In this document: piece after piece, positions 9,008 through 16,981 of the stretch
Layout of the letters: each line of letters opens with the position of its first letter
Numbering within the stretch: position 1 is the stretch's first letter
Source: Granulicella sp. 5B5
Lineage (GTDB): Bacteria; Acidobacteriota; Terriglobia; Terriglobales; Acidobacteriaceae
Reading direction: 5' to 3'
Length of the DNA: 64,000 nt
Assembly (NCBI RefSeq): GCF_014083945.1
Contig: NZ_CP046444.1
Span: 1,364,001-1,428,000, forward strand
Position numbers and translations under genes: made by a program
Notes under the pieces: model-generated
What the model saw: the letters and a program-made list of their open reading frames with translations, nothing else
Told to the model about the DNA's origin: nothing
Database searches by the model: none

Positions 9008-9093
9008 TGCCCCATGTCTCGCTTCTGAGACATGGGTTTGCACAATGCAGGTGCCCCATCTTCGCGACGGCTTCATCGTCGCTAAGGTGGGAT
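9008..9093. repeat. Two REP-like hairpins of the GTGCCCCAT family
   Basis: Both units start GTGCCCCAT. Unit 1 has a perfect 10-bp stem, CCCATGTCTC (9011-9020) with GAGACATGGG (9027-9036). Unit 2 pairs CCCATCTT (9055-9062) with AAGGTGGG (9084-9091, one G-U), enclosing an inner 6-bp stem GCGACG/CGTCGC (9064-9069, 9077-9082). The inner stems differ in sequence but both stay paired. Confidence 0.7.
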
Positions 9094-9111
9094 GTACACG
9101 GTCAGATGTCC

Positions 9112-10026
9112 CTACTGCCACACATGCGGCAGCGCCCCCGCAGGCTTCCCCGCCTTAATCTCCGAATAAATAATCCCGATATGCTGCGACATATCCGGCC
9201 GCACCCAGTTCGCATCCCGCGCCGGCAACGTCACTCTTACCTCCGCAACCGGCTTATCCATCTGCGCCTTCACCGCCGCATACAGGTCCCGCAGAAACTG
9301 CGCCTGCCCCGTCACAATCTCCACGCCGCCCATATCGCCATGCCCCGGAAGCACCACCTTCGGCCCCAGTGCAGCGGCTTTGTCCAGCACCTTCGGCCAG
9401 TTCGCCACATCCGCATCCCACAGCTTGTTTCTGGGCCCATTCACCGCCGCATCGCCCGTACAAAGAATCCGCTCCTTCGGCAGCCACACATACCCATCGC
9501 CGCGCGTATGCCCCCAGCCGAGGTGCAGAAAATCTACCTCGCGCGTCGCATCCTTCAGCACAAACTTGTCGCCGCGAAACACCACCTTCGGCCGCTCGAC
9601 GTCGTTCGCCCCGGTCGCACGCACATCCTCGCGTTTACTCATCGCCGCTCGCCACCGAGTCGGCTCATACAAATCCATCTCTTCGCGCACACCCACATAC
9701 GCCAGCGTCGTCGCTCCCACCTTCGTCCACTGCGCATTCCCATACGAGTGGTCCCCATGCGCATGCGTATCGAACACCCACTTCACTGGCTTCGGACTCA
9801 ACCTCGGAATCTCCGCCATCAACTCCTTCGTCCGCCCCGGATAGCTCGGGTCCACCAGAATCAGATAGTCCTTCATCTCAATCACAATCGAGTTGCAGTA
9901 CCCCGCATGAGCATCCCCCTCCAGAAACCAAACCCCTTTCGCAACCTCCTGCGGGGCGGCACTCTGCGCCCACATCCCCCACGGCATCAACAACCCCGCC
10001 AGCACCACCAGCAACCCTCTTCGCAT
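9112..10026 (-). CDS. Exported MBL-fold metallo-hydrolase
   Basis: A 304-residue metallo-beta-lactamase-fold protein with a Sec signal peptide (about residues 1-20, ending WGMWAQ), so periplasmic or outer-membrane associated. The zinc site is complete: HxHxDH in DTHAHGDHSYGN, a further His in GWGHTRGDG, Asp in LCTGDAAVNG and the final His in VLPGHGDMGG. This subgroup resembles the quinoprotein-relay/SoxH-like and cyclase-like exported MBL proteins rather than a proven beta-lactamase. It is divergent from the molybdenum hydroxylase large subunit, with 63 bp between the starts, so the two may share a promoter region. Confidence 0.9.
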   Translation of the reverse strand: MRRGLLVVLAGLLMPWGMWAQSAAPQEVAKGVWFLEGDAHAGYCNSIVIEMKDYLILVDPSYPGRTKELMAEIPRLSPKPVKWVFDTHAHGDHSYGNAQWTKVGATTLAYVGVREEMDLYEPTRWRAAMSKREDVRATGANDVERPKVVFRGDKFVLKDATREVDFLHLGWGHTRGDGYVWLPKERILCTGDAAVNGPRNKLWDADVANWPKVLDKAAALGPKVVLPGHGDMGGVEIVTGQAQFLRDLYAAVKAQMDKPVAEVRVTLPARDANWVRPDMSQHIGIIYSEIKAGKPAGALPHVWQ

Positions 10027-10089
10027 CGCGTCTACCCTCGCTTTGTACTATCCTCGTCTGATACCCAAATTCGCAAGGCGAATGGCCGT

Positions 10090-12453
10090 ATGACGGAACA
10101 AAAACCCATCCTCGGAACCTCTCCCCTTCGCAAAGAAGGCCGCGCGAAGGTCCTCGGTGCGGCCCGATACATCGACGACCAGTCGCTTCCCGGCATGTGG
10201 CACGGCGCCACCGTCCGCTCCACCATCGCCCGCGGCCGCATCCGCTCCATCACCTTCGACCCCGCAATCGACTGCTCCCAGTACGCCATCGTCCGCGCCT
10301 CCGACATCCCCGGCGCCAACACCATCGTCCACATCATCCAGGACCACCCCTGCCTCGCCGACCCGCTCATCAACCACCCCTACGAGCCCATCCTCCTCCT
10401 CGCGCACCCCGAAAAAGCCGCGCTCCTCACCGCCCTCGCCGCCATTCACATCGACTACGACGAACTCCCCGGCGTCTTCACCATCGAAGACTCCGAGTCC
10501 GCCGTCGCAGCGAACGACACAACCCGCATCATCTGGGACCGCCCCGACAACGGCGGCTCCGCGAACTGCTTCAAGCAATACACCATGCACTCCGGCGACG
10601 CCGACGAAGTCGAAGCCGGCCTCGCCGCCGCCTTCGAACACGCTGACTTCATCGTCGAAGGCGAGTACGCCACCGGCGCACAGGAACAGCTCTACATCGA
10701 ACCCAACGGCGTCATCGCGGAGTGCTTCTTCAAGCCCACCGGCGAAGTCGAGTCCGTCACCGTCCGCGGTTCCCTGCAGTGTCCCTACTATCTTGTCCAC
10801 GCCCTCTCCGTCGTCTTCAACCTTCCGCAGGAAAACTGCCGCGTCATCCAGGTTGAAACCGGCGGCGCCTTCGGCGGCAAGGAAGACTTCCCCTCTGTCA
10901 TCGGCTCGCACGCCGCTCTGCTCGCCATGAAGTCCGGCCACCCCGTCAAGATGATCTACGACCGCGCCGAGGACATGGCCTCCACCACCAAGCGCCACCC
11001 CTCGCGCACCCGCCATCGCACGGCTGTCAGCAAAGACGGCAAACTCCTAGCCGGCACCATCGAAGTCGCACTCGACGGCGGCGCCTACGCCACGCTCTCC
11101 TCCACCGTCCTCTCGCGCGCCACCATCCACGCCCCCGGCCCGTACAAGTGGCCGTACCTCCGCGTCAACGCCAAAGCAATGGCCACCAACATCCCGCCGC
11201 ACGGCGCCTTCCGCGGCTTCGGAGCCCCGCAGTCTCTCTTCGCCCTCGAGCGCCACATGGACCGCATCGCGCACACCATCGGCATCTCACCCGAAGAGCT
11301 CCGCCGCAAAAACTTCCTCGGCACCGGCGACAAGACCGCCACCGGCCAGCCACTCCTCGACCCCGTCGACATGCAGCACCTCCTCACCCGCGCACTCGCC
11401 GAATCCAACTACCACGCCAAGCTCGCCGAGTTCGCAAAAACCAACCCCACCTCTCCCATCAAGCGTGGAATAGGCTTCGCCGCCTTCATGCACGGCACCG
11501 GCTTCACCGGCTCCGGCGAGCGCCGCCTCAACTCCCTCGTCCATCTCGACCTCACCCCGGACGGCCGCCCGCAAATCCTCGTCTCCTCCACCGAGTTCGG
11601 GCAGGGCACCAACACCATCCTCTGCCAGGTCGCCGCACAAAACCTCCAGCTCCCCTACGACGACATCCTCATCCACGAAGCCGACACCGCCTTCGTCCCC
11701 AACTCCGGCCCCACCGTCGCCAGCCGCACCGCCATGATCGTCGGCAAGCTCGTCGAGCGCACCAGCCAGCAACTCCTCAACACGCTCCGCACCCACGAGC
11801 ACCTGCCCACTCCCCACACGCGCGAAGACTTCTACCGTGCCGCGCGCTGCTACCTCCTCAAGCACGGCTCCCTCCGCGAGTCCGCCCGCTACGAACCACC
11901 CGCGCCCATCTTCTGGGACGACGACAAGTACCGCGGCGACGCCTACCCCGGCTACGCCTGGGCCGTCTACGTCGCCGAAGTCGCCGTAGACACCCGCACC
12001 TATATGGCCACCTGCACCCGCTTCGACGCCCTCCAGGAAGTCGGCAAGGTCATGCACCCCGTACTCGCCAAAGGCCAGATCGAAGGCGGCGTCGCGCAAG
12101 GCATCGGCTACGCGCTCTACGAAAAATGCGTCTGGAACAACGGCAAGATGATGAACAACCAGATGACCAACTACATCATGCCCACCAGCGCCGACCTCCC
12201 CGAGATCCACGTCCACTTCGAAGAGGTCCCCTCGATCCACGGCCCCGGCGGCGCCAAAGGCATCGGCGAGCTCCCCATGGACGGCCCCGCCCCCGCCATC
12301 CTCAACGCCATCGAAAACGCCCTCGGCATCCCCTTCAACACCATCCCCCTCCTCCCCGAAGACATCTTCGAACGCCTCACATCCACCCACGCCAACGGCG
12401 AAGTCCTCAACCCCACCGTCGATCTAGACACGAAAACCGAGGTCCCCGCATGA
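10090..12453 (+). CDS. Molybdenum hydroxylase large subunit (xanthine dehydrogenase family, Moco-binding)
   Basis: A 787-residue molybdopterin cytosine dinucleotide-binding subunit. The frame is open back to 9007, but that region is the MBL gene in reverse; the ATG at 10090 gives the family N-terminus (LGTSPLRKEGRAKVLGAARY). Key blocks are GGAFGGKED, AFRGFGAPQ and the C-terminal GGAKGIGELP, whose glutamate is the expected catalytic base. AFRGFGAPQ, not the AYRCSFR loop of form I CO dehydrogenase, points to the xanthine/aldehyde dehydrogenase side. It oxidises a purine, aldehyde or N-heterocycle with water as oxygen source; the real substrate is not readable. It is followed by the 2Fe-2S and FAD subunits. 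Confidence 0.93.
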   Translation: MTEQKPILGTSPLRKEGRAKVLGAARYIDDQSLPGMWHGATVRSTIARGRIRSITFDPAIDCSQYAIVRASDIPGANTIVHIIQDHPCLADPLINHPYEPILLLAHPEKAALLTALAAIHIDYDELPGVFTIEDSESAVAANDTTRIIWDRPDNGGSANCFKQYTMHSGDADEVEAGLAAAFEHADFIVEGEYATGAQEQLYIEPNGVIAECFFKPTGEVESVTVRGSLQCPYYLVHALSVVFNLPQENCRVIQVETGGAFGGKEDFPSVIGSHAALLAMKSGHPVKMIYDRAEDMASTTKRHPSRTRHRTAVSKDGKLLAGTIEVALDGGAYATLSSTVLSRATIHAPGPYKWPYLRVNAKAMATNIPPHGAFRGFGAPQSLFALERHMDRIAHTIGISPEELRRKNFLGTGDKTATGQPLLDPVDMQHLLTRALAESNYHAKLAEFAKTNPTSPIKRGIGFAAFMHGTGFTGSGERRLNSLVHLDLTPDGRPQILVSSTEFGQGTNTILCQVAAQNLQLPYDDILIHEADTAFVPNSGPTVASRTAMIVGKLVERTSQQLLNTLRTHEHLPTPHTREDFYRAARCYLLKHGSLRESARYEPPAPIFWDDDKYRGDAYPGYAWAVYVAEVAVDTRTYMATCTRFDALQEVGKVMHPVLAKGQIEGGVAQGIGYALYEKCVWNNGKMMNNQMTNYIMPTSADLPEIHVHFEEVPSIHGPGGAKGIGELPMDGPAPAILNAIENALGIPFNTIPLLPEDIFERLTSTHANGEVLNPTVDLDTKTEVPA

Positions 12454-12539
12454 CACAGTTCTTGCCTTACATTGCGTCCTCTCTTTTAAAACCATCGCGT
12501 ACTCTGCGTGAAAGCTTTTGCTTTTGTTCTTGAGCTCCC

Positions 12540-13046
12540 ATGACCCAGATCACTCTCACCATCAACGGCGCAACTCAAACCCTCTCGGTCCCGCCGATGA
12601 AGCGCCTCCTCGACGTCCTTCGCGAGGACCTGGCCCTCACGGGCACCAAAGAAGGCTGCGGCGAAGGCGAATGCGGAGCCTGCGCCGTCCTCCTCGATAA
12701 CGGAAACGGCGTCGAACTCGTCAACTCCTGCCTCATCCCAGCCCTCCAGGCCAACAACACCACCATCACCACCATCGAAGGCCTCGCGCCTGCTCTATCC
12801 TCTATCCCCTCTCCTCTATCCCCTATTCAGCAATGCTTCCTCGAAAAAGGCGGCGCGCAATGCGGCATCTGCACCCCAGGCATGATCCTCGCCACGCACC
12901 ACCTGCTCTCGAAGCACCCCAACCCCACCCTCGACGAGATCAAAGAAGGCCTCGCCGGAAACCTCTGCCGCTGCACCGGCTACATGCGCATCTTCGAGTC
13001 CGTCCAGCAAGCCGCCCAACTCACTCAACACACAACCAACCCATAA
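12540..13046 (+). CDS. Molybdenum hydroxylase 2Fe-2S subunit
   Basis: A 168-residue electron-transfer subunit with two [2Fe-2S] sites. The plant-ferredoxin-type cluster ligands are in GCGEGECGACAVLLD with a fourth Cys in NSCLIPAL; the second, helical cluster uses CGICTPGM and LCRCTGYM. Between the domains the protein carries an unusual Ser/Pro-rich stretch (PALSSIPSPLSPIQQC) where relatives have a short loop. It is encoded exactly by a CTCTATCCCCT-type pyrimidine tract of the kind otherwise found between genes in this window. The subunit passes electrons from the molybdenum centre to the FAD subunit. Confidence 0.94.
   Translation: MTQITLTINGATQTLSVPPMKRLLDVLREDLALTGTKEGCGEGECGACAVLLDNGNGVELVNSCLIPALQANNTTITTIEGLAPALSSIPSPLSPIQQCFLEKGGAQCGICTPGMILATHHLLSKHPNPTLDEIKEGLAGNLCRCTGYMRIFESVQQAAQLTQHTTNP
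12790..12829. repeat. Pyrimidine-rich CTCTATCCCCT-type tract inside the 2Fe-2S subunit gene
   Basis: Four imperfect copies of CTCTATCCCC/CCCTAT in tandem. They stay in frame and code for the Ser/Pro-rich linker of the 2Fe-2S protein. Confidence 0.6.
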
Positions 13047-13050
13047 TGTT

Positions 13051-13102
13051 GTCATCCTGAGCGAAGGCTCGTGCACGTGCGAGCCGCAGTCGAAGAACCT
13101 GT
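13051..13102. repeat. Variable-stem palindrome (GTCATCCTGAGCGAAG type)
   Basis: Conserved left flank GTCATCCTGAGCGAAG, a 6-bp stem GGCTCG (13066-13071) / CGAGCC (13080-13085), then a GCAGTCGAAGAACCT right flank. It has the same layout as the elements at 14195, 14985 and 15056, but a different stem sequence. Confidence 0.7.
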
Positions 13103-13202
13103 ATTTGTACTTGCCGTTGCCTTTCTTGTTTGTCATTCCCGAAGGGAATCTGCTTCTGCTCTTGTCGTTGCTGTTGCCGTTGCTCTTGCTGTTGCTTCTA
13201 GG

Positions 13203-13268
13203 TACCCCAAGGCTTCAGCCTTGGGTTTCATAGTCGCGGAGAAGAATTGGGCTTTAGCCCCTGGGGTA
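13203..13268. repeat. Cruciform-like palindromic element
   Basis: Outer arms TACCCCA (13203-13209) and TGGGGTA (13262-13268) enclose two inner hairpins: CCCAAGGC/GCCTTGGG (13206-13213, 13218-13225) and GGGC/GCCC (13049+ offset 13249-13260). The inner and outer pairings overlap, so the fold may switch. The DNA just before it (13150-13200) is a TTGCTGTTGCCGTTGCTCTTG-like simple repeat. Confidence 0.55.
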
Positions 13269-13307
13269 TGCCTTCTCTAAGCTCTACACTCTAATCTCTA
13301 TTTCCTT

Positions 13308-14165
13308 ATGCATTCAGACGTATCTCAATTCGACCTCACCGCCCCCCACACACTCGACGCGGCACTGCGCCTCCTGGCCGAAGGTGGCCACGCCCCCATC
13401 GCCGGCGGCACCGAGCTCATGGTCGCACTCGGCGCAGGCCGCCTCACCCCAAAATCCCTCATCTCCATCCAGCACCTCCGCGAGCTCCGCTTCATCCGTG
13501 CCGACGACAACGCCATCCACATCGGCTCCGGCACCACCTTCACCGACATCCGCCGCAACCCCGACATCGCCCGCGACCTCCCGCTCCTCATCCAGTCCGC
13601 CTCCTGGACAGGCTCCATCGCCAACCAGAACCGCGCCACCCTCGGCGGCAACATCTGCAACGCCTCCCCCGCAGCCGACACCCCACCCGCGCTCCTCGCC
13701 TACAACGCCACCGTCACCCTCATCTCCTCAACAGGCACCCGCACCATCCCCTACACCGACTTCCACCTCGGCTACAAACGTACTGCCCTCCAACCCAACG
13801 AGCTCCTCCACACCATCACCATCCCCCGCGCCTTCGCCGGCTACCGTCACTACATCCGCAAAGTCGGCACCCGCAACGCGCAAGCCATCTCCAAGATCGC
13901 CCTCGCCGCCGTCGCAAAACTCAACAACAACACCATCACGGACATCCGCCTCGGCGCCGCCAGCCTCACCGACCGCCCCACCCGCTGCACCGCCACCGAG
14001 CGCGCCCTCCTCAACCAACCCATCAACGAAGCCACCATCAAGTCAGCCCGCGCCGCGCTCGCCTCCGAAACCCACACCATCGACGACATCCGCTCCACCG
14101 CCCGCTACCGCGCCACCGTAGCCGGCAACCTCCTCGAAGAGTTCCTCCGCTCCCTCGTTCGTTAA
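13308..14165 (+). CDS. Molybdenum hydroxylase FAD-binding subunit
   Basis: A 285-residue medium (M) subunit of the xanthine dehydrogenase family. The N-terminal FAD-binding PCMH-type domain has the two expected flavin loops, APIAGGTELMVAL and LGGNICNASPAAD, and the C-terminal CO dehydrogenase flavoprotein domain ends with the RYRATVAGNLL block. It takes electrons from the 2Fe-2S subunit and passes them to NAD+ or another acceptor. It lies 261 bp downstream of the 2Fe-2S gene; the gap is filled with repeat elements, so cotranscription is likely but not certain. Confidence 0.94.
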   Translation: MHSDVSQFDLTAPHTLDAALRLLAEGGHAPIAGGTELMVALGAGRLTPKSLISIQHLRELRFIRADDNAIHIGSGTTFTDIRRNPDIARDLPLLIQSASWTGSIANQNRATLGGNICNASPAADTPPALLAYNATVTLISSTGTRTIPYTDFHLGYKRTALQPNELLHTITIPRAFAGYRHYIRKVGTRNAQAISKIALAAVAKLNNNTITDIRLGAASLTDRPTRCTATERALLNQPINEATIKSARAALASETHTIDDIRSTARYRATVAGNLLEEFLRSLVR

Positions 14166-14194
14166 ATCGCCTCTCGTCTCCTGCAAAAAACACC

Positions 14195-14250
14195 GTCATC
14201 TCGACCGAAGCCAAACAGTTTCATCGTTTGGCGTAGCGGAGAGACCCCTG
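14195..14250. repeat. Variable-stem palindrome (GTCATCTCGACCGAAG type)
   Basis: Left flank GTCATCTCGACCGAAG, 7-bp stem GCCAAAC (14210-14216) / GTTTGGC (14226-14232), right flank GTAGCGGAGAGACC. It lies between the FAD subunit gene and the TetR gene. Confidence 0.75.
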
Positions 14251-14319
14251 TATTTTGCTCGCACCCGCACAGCAACCGCTTGGAAGCCACGCTGTTCCAA
14301 ATCCTGTACCCTTCTCATC

Positions 14320-14892
14320 ATGGCCCGACCCAAAAGCCCGGAGAAGCGCGAAGCCATCCTCGCCGCCGCCGCCCAAGAGATCGCCGAGTCCGGTCTCAGC
14401 GTCGCCACCGCGCGCATCGCCCGCCGCGCCAACATCGCCGAAGGCACACTCTTCACCTACTTCGCCACCAAGGACGAGCTCCTCAACGCCCTCTATCTCG
14501 AGCTCAAGCGCGAAACCTACGAGCACGTCCAACAAGGCTTCCCCGTCAAAGACAGCCTCGAACAGCGCACCCGCCACGTCTGGTCCAGCTACATCGCCTG
14601 GGTGCTGGGCTCCCCGGCCAAGCGCAGAGCCATGGCCCAGCTCAACGTCTCCGACCTCATCACCGCCTCCACTCGCGCCCAGGCAGCCGCCGGTCGGGAC
14701 GAAGTAGAACGCATGCTCTCCGAGCTCAACCACCGCACCACTCTTCGCAACCTCCCCAAAGGCTTCGCCGCCGTCCTCATGCTCTCCATGCAGGAAGCCA
14801 TCCTCGAGTTCGTCTCCAAAGCCCCCTCCACCGCGAAGAAGAAACAACTCATCGAGTCCGGATTCACCACCTTCTGGCGCGCCATCTCCTGA
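14320..14892 (+). CDS. TetR/AcrR family transcriptional regulator
   Basis: A 190-residue repressor-type protein. The N-terminal helix-turn-helix spans about residues 10-55 (REAILAAAAQEIAESGLS, then IARRANIAEGTLFTYFATKDEL), which is a standard TetR DNA-binding domain. The C-terminal helical ligand-binding domain is not assignable. It sits between the molybdenum hydroxylase genes and an SDR gene on the same strand, so one or both may be targets. A variable-stem palindrome lies ~70 bp upstream of the start. Confidence 0.93.
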   Translation: MARPKSPEKREAILAAAAQEIAESGLSVATARIARRANIAEGTLFTYFATKDELLNALYLELKRETYEHVQQGFPVKDSLEQRTRHVWSSYIAWVLGSPAKRRAMAQLNVSDLITASTRAQAAAGRDEVERMLSELNHRTTLRNLPKGFAAVLMLSMQEAILEFVSKAPSTAKKKQLIESGFTTFWRAIS

Positions 14893-14984
14893 CGAACAGA
14901 GCAAGCCGTCCTCAAGACTGCACCATCACAGTCTCACCGCGATGTGCAACAGAAAGACCTGCAGTTAGAACCACCCCCAGACTT

Positions 14985-15033
14985 GTCATCTCGACCGAAG
15001 TCCGCGCTTTTGCGGACGCAGCGGAGAGACCTG
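14985..15033. repeat. Variable-stem palindrome, tandem copy 1
   Basis: Left flank GTCATCTCGACCGAAG, stem GTCCGC (15000-15005) / GCGGAC (15012-15017), right flank GCAGCGGAGAGACCTG. It is followed by GCAGTTAGAACCACC, which also precedes it at about 14961, showing a tandem unit of 71 bp. Confidence 0.8.
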
Positions 15034-15055
15034 CAGTTAGAACCACCACGGACGT

Positions 15056-15104
15056 GTCATCTCGACCGGAGTCCACGCTTTTTGTGGACGCAGCGGAGAG
15101 ACCT
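15056..15104. repeat. Variable-stem palindrome, tandem copy 2
   Basis: Same flanks as copy 1 with stem GTCCAC (15071-15076) / GTGGAC (15084-15089). Relative to copy 1 one base pair of the stem changed on both sides, so pairing is kept. Confidence 0.8.
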
Positions 15105-15293
15105 GCGTTTGCCCCTGCCGTTGCCTATTCTTCCATTGCGACCTCTGCGCGCTCCTCATCGCGCCCTCTGCTTGAAAGCCTTTACCGCAGCAAGCGCCAC
15201 AGGCGCGAGCGTACCACTTCCTACTCCCTACAAAAAATAAATGAGCAACTACTCACTCACTAAACCATCTCATCCCTCAGAAGGAGAAACCCC

Positions 15294-16163
15294 ATGCCCA
15301 AAACCTGGCTCATCACCGGCGCCGGCAACGGCCTCGGCCGCGACATCGCCGAAGCGGCCCTGGCCGCCGGCGACAACGTCGTAGCCGCAGCCCGCCGCAC
15401 CGAACAGCTAGCCCCGCTCGTCCAGCAGTACGGCGAGCGCATTCACCCCGTCACCCTCGACGTCCGCGACGCAGCCGCAGCGACCGCAGCCGTGCAGTCC
15501 GCCGTCGACACCTACGGCCGCATCGACGTCCTCGTCAACAACGCCGGCTACGGCCAGTTCGCCCCCTTCGAGCAGATGTCCCCCGAGGACTTCAAGGCCA
15601 TCGTCGACACCTGTTTCTACGGCGTCGTCTTCACCACCCGCGCTGCTGTTCCCGTCATGCGCAAGCAGCGCAGCGGCCACATCATCCAGATCTCATCCAT
15701 CGGCGGCCGCATCGCCATGCCCGGCAACGCGCCGTACCACGCAGCCAAGTGGGCCGTCGGCGGCTTCAGCGACTCCCTCGCCACCGAGGTCGCCGCCTTC
15801 GGCGTCAAGGTCACCACGGTCGAACCTGGCGGCATCCGCACCAACTGGGCCAACCGCGCCGTAGAAAAGCCCATCGACCTCCTGCCCGACTACCAGCCCT
15901 CCGTCGGCGCCGTCTTCGAACTCATCCAGAAGCTCGACGGACGCTTCGAAGGCGACCCAAAGAAGATCGCAGCCGTCATCCTCGACTTGGCCAACCGCGA
16001 CGATGCACCTCTCCGGCTCATTCTCGGCATCGACGCCGAGCAGCGCGTCCAGCAAACCGAAGCCTCCCGCGCCGCCGAGGCCCAGCAGTGGCAACAGGTC
16101 ACCCACTCCACCGTCTTCCCCGACGCAGCCCCCATCGCTGAGCTCATGGACTTCAAGCATTAA
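15294..16163 (+). CDS. Short-chain dehydrogenase/reductase
   Basis: A 289-residue classical SDR, cytosolic, NAD(P)-dependent. The Rossmann start is WLITGAGNGLGRDIAEAAL, the NNAGYG motif follows at about residue 83, and the catalytic set is the Ser in IIQISSIGG with YHAAK (Tyr and Lys) about 13 residues later. An Arg in VVAAARRTEQL after beta-2 suggests NADP(H) preference. An AAGGAG ribosome binding site precedes the ATG. It is on the same strand as the TetR gene and may be regulated by it. The substrate is unknown; such enzymes are often annotated as oxidoreductases without further detail. Confidence 0.93.
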   Translation: MPKTWLITGAGNGLGRDIAEAALAAGDNVVAAARRTEQLAPLVQQYGERIHPVTLDVRDAAAATAAVQSAVDTYGRIDVLVNNAGYGQFAPFEQMSPEDFKAIVDTCFYGVVFTTRAAVPVMRKQRSGHIIQISSIGGRIAMPGNAPYHAAKWAVGGFSDSLATEVAAFGVKVTTVEPGGIRTNWANRAVEKPIDLLPDYQPSVGAVFELIQKLDGRFEGDPKKIAAVILDLANRDDAPLRLILGIDAEQRVQQTEASRAAEAQQWQQVTHSTVFPDAAPIAELMDFKH

Positions 16164-16170
16164 CCGATCA

Positions 16171-16203
16171 CCCACTCATGACAGCGTGACCGTCATGGGT
16201 GGG
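16171..16203. terminator. Hairpin after the SDR gene (GTGCCCCAT-like palindrome)
   Basis: A 12-bp stem, CCCACTCATGAC (16171-16182) with GTCATGGGTGGG (16192-16203), one G-U pair and a 9-nt loop, starts 8 bp after the SDR stop codon. Its CCCA...TGGG ends resemble the palindromes at 9008, so it may be a REP-like element serving as transcript end. Confidence 0.55.
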
Positions 16204-16405
16204 CTCGCCTCCCCCTCTTGACACGCCCGATACAATAGAACCAGCAGTAAAGGAAGCGCGCGGCCACCCGCTGGCTCCTTCACGCCCGGCCAAGGCCGCT
16301 CCACACGCTCCTCGACAACCTGCAGGTTACTTGCCCAACACCAAAGGGGATACAACGCTAACCCCAATCCGCTGCGGATCATAGCCCCAAACCGGGGGGA
16401 GGATG

Positions 16406-16981
16406 CTAACCCTCCGCCAGCCGCCGCGCCTCTTCGACATCCGCCTCGGTGTCCACATCCAGCGCCAGCGCCTCGTCCTCCACAAACGCCGCCTCGCGCA
16501 GCATCTCCCGAGCCCCCGCATCGCCGGTCAGCCCCAGCAACGCCTCAAACGCCGACGCCGGAAAGTACGTCGGCACGCCCGTCCGCCCTGCATATCGCGA
16601 CCCCGTCACCCGCTCCGGCACCGCCACCAGCACCCGCAGATGCTCCACCCGCACCCCCGGCTGGTCGCAGGCCATTACCACCACCCCGGAGACCTGCACC
16701 ATCCGGGCCGCCGCAACTCCGCGTCGAATCGAAGCCGCCATCCCCTCAGATGCCTCTTCATTCACAACAATCAGGCACCCGCGCTCCTGCAACGCCTCAA
16801 GAAACTCAGCCTCCGGCCCTACCACCACAACCACCGGAGACAACCCGGCCTCCATCGCCACCCGCACCGCCCGCTCCACCAGCATCTCGCCGTTCAGCAC
16901 AACGGTCTGTTTCGGCCGGCCCAGCCGCCGCGAAAATCCGGCAGCCAGCACCACGGCAGCCACTCCGCTCACAGCGCGCAC
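16406..16981 (-). CDS. mocA: Molybdenum cofactor cytidylyltransferase-like protein
   Basis: A 191-residue nucleotidyltransferase of the MobA/MocA family. The N-terminal AAVVLAAGFSRRLGRPKQ is the nucleotide-binding signature (LAAGxSxRxGxxK), and the ACDQPGV segment holds the expected metal-binding aspartate. MocA attaches CMP to molybdopterin to form the cytosine dinucleotide cofactor that xanthine dehydrogenase-type enzymes in bacteria use. That fits the hydroxylase genes a few kilobases away on the opposite strand. The start overlaps the end of xdhC by 13 bp, so the two are one operon. Confidence 0.88.
   Translation of the reverse strand: MRAVSGVAAVVLAAGFSRRLGRPKQTVVLNGEMLVERAVRVAMEAGLSPVVVVVGPEAEFLEALQERGCLIVVNEEASEGMAASIRRGVAAARMVQVSGVVVMACDQPGVRVEHLRVLVAVPERVTGSRYAGRTGVPTYFPASAFEALLGLTGDAGAREMLREAAFVEDEALALDVDTEADVEEARRLAEG

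Larger units (their letters stand above)
14893..15293. other. Intergenic region TetR-SDR: tandem variable-stem palindromes
   Basis: No gene is seen. The region holds two and a partial copy of a 71-bp unit, then a short pyrimidine tract (15217-15231), and ends with a good AAGGAG ribosome binding site for the SDR gene. Confidence 0.6.

Noticed and set aside
9007-10089. Long N-terminal extension (361 codons) in frame with the molybdenum hydroxylase large subunit
   Set aside because: It is Arg/His/Pro-rich, antisense to the MBL-fold gene, and the family N-terminus begins at 10090.
13051-15104. CRISPR array
   Set aside because: The repeats are hairpin elements with irregular spacing, variable stems and no unique spacers of constant length; no cas gene is present.
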